NCBI GenBank assembly: GCA_019115725.1
Contig: DXCY01000185.1
Coordinates: 1-6,427, forward strand
Reading direction: 5' to 3'
Length of the DNA stretch: 6,427 nucleotides
From: Candidatus Luteimonas excrementigallinarum
GTDB taxonomy: Bacteria; Pseudomonadota; Gammaproteobacteria; Xanthomonadales; Xanthomonadaceae
Shown here: positions 6,106 to 6,427 of the stretch, one piece after another
Numbering within the stretch: the first letter of the stretch is position 1
Layout: every line of letters begins with the position of its first letter
Position numbers and translations under genes: made by a program
The notes under the pieces: generated by a model
Told to the model about the DNA's origin: nothing
The model's database searches: none
What the model saw: the letters and a program-made list of their open reading frames with translations, nothing else

Positions 6106-6427
6106 TCAGTCGGCGCCGGCGGGCGTGGCGGCGCGCGCGGCCTCTTCGGCCTCACGCTGGTACAGCGGCTCCATCGCCCGGAAGCGGCGCCCGTATTCGT
6201 CGGTCAACCGGCGCGCTTCCAGCGGATTGCGAACGATCGACGGGGTCAGCAGGATGATCACTTCGCTGCGCTCGTTACGCGTGCGCTGCTGGCCGAACAG
6301 GCTGCCGAACACCGGGATCCGGCTCAGCCCCGGCACGCCGGTAGAGCCGCGCACCGAGCCCTCGCTCATCAGCCCGGCCAGCATCACGGTATCGCCCGAC
6401 TGCACCGCCGCTTCGGTCTTGAGGTAG
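6106..6427 (-). CDS. gspD: Type II secretion system secretin GspD/XpsD, C-terminal end (runs off the right edge)
   Basis: The last 106 residues of an outer-membrane secretin are visible; the start lies beyond the window. Secretins form the multimeric outer-membrane gate through which folded exoproteins leave. The stretch encoded by 6396-6295 (GDTVMLAGL, eleven residues, then VPGLSRIPVFGSLF) fits the general secretion secretin signature exactly as I recall it. It is followed by the closing strand EVIILLTPSIV and a charged tail, LTDEYGRRFRAMEPLYQ, ending in an Ala/Glu-rich segment. The VPGLS form and the tail point to a type II (Xps-type) secretin rather than the pilus secretin PilQ. In Xanthomonas the secretin gene closes the xps cluster, which would place the other xps genes to the right of this window; that is known for the genus and not visible here. 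The stop TGA is 8 bases before the next gene. Confidence 0.9.
   Translation of the reverse strand, partial: YLKTEAAVQSGDTVMLAGLMSEGSVRGSTGVPGLSRIPVFGSLFGQQRTRNERSEVIILLTPSIVRNPLEARRLTDEYGRRFRAMEPLYQREAEEAARAATPAGAD

Noticed and set aside
5339..6427. A 362-codon plus-strand open frame opposite the glycosyltransferase-like gene and the secretin end
   Set aside because: It crosses two genes on the other strand, is Ala/Arg/Gln-rich and lacks motifs; the minus-strand secretin signature at 6295-6396 settles the coding strand.

Overview
The window reads as ordinary chromosomal DNA of a high-GC gammaproteobacterium, most likely a member of the Xanthomonadaceae/Lysobacteraceae (Xanthomonas, Lysobacter, Luteimonas or similar). 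This rests on the very high G+C, strongly GC-biased third positions, the particular housekeeping genes, and a type II secretion secretin of the Xps kind at the right edge. The genus is inference; no rRNA or other decisive marker is present. Seven protein genes, two of them cut by the window edges, fill nearly everything. The longest gene-free stretch is about 200 bases.

Layout from left to right: the N-terminal third of glyA (serine hydroxymethyltransferase) runs leftward off the edge. A 202-base divergent control region (296-497) holds a likely promoter for each side, a short inverted repeat and a terminator-like hairpin in the ettA leader. Rightward follow ettA (ABC-F translation factor) and, after a 55-base gap with a strong 11-bp hairpin, pyrF (type 2 orotidine 5'-phosphate decarboxylase). 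pyrF converges on the leftward gene pncB (nicotinate phosphoribosyltransferase) with only 6 bases between the two stop codons. To the right of pncB, also leftward, is a tight run of three genes: the C-terminus of a type II secretion secretin (gspD/xpsD), a divergent glycosyltransferase-like protein that seems to lack catalytic residues, and an intact-looking family 2 glycosyltransferase that overlaps it by 4 bases.

glyA, pyrF and pncB belong to one-carbon, pyrimidine and NAD metabolism, and EttA couples translation to energy state. The secretin-glycosyltransferase run looks like a transcriptional unit read leftward from beyond the window, perhaps continuing into pncB. I see no mobile element, CRISPR array, RNA gene, toxin-antitoxin pair or defence system, and no evidence of an undescribed system. 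The points most worth a second look are the terminator-like hairpin in the ettA leader and the pairing of a degenerate with an intact glycosyltransferase directly behind the secretin gene.
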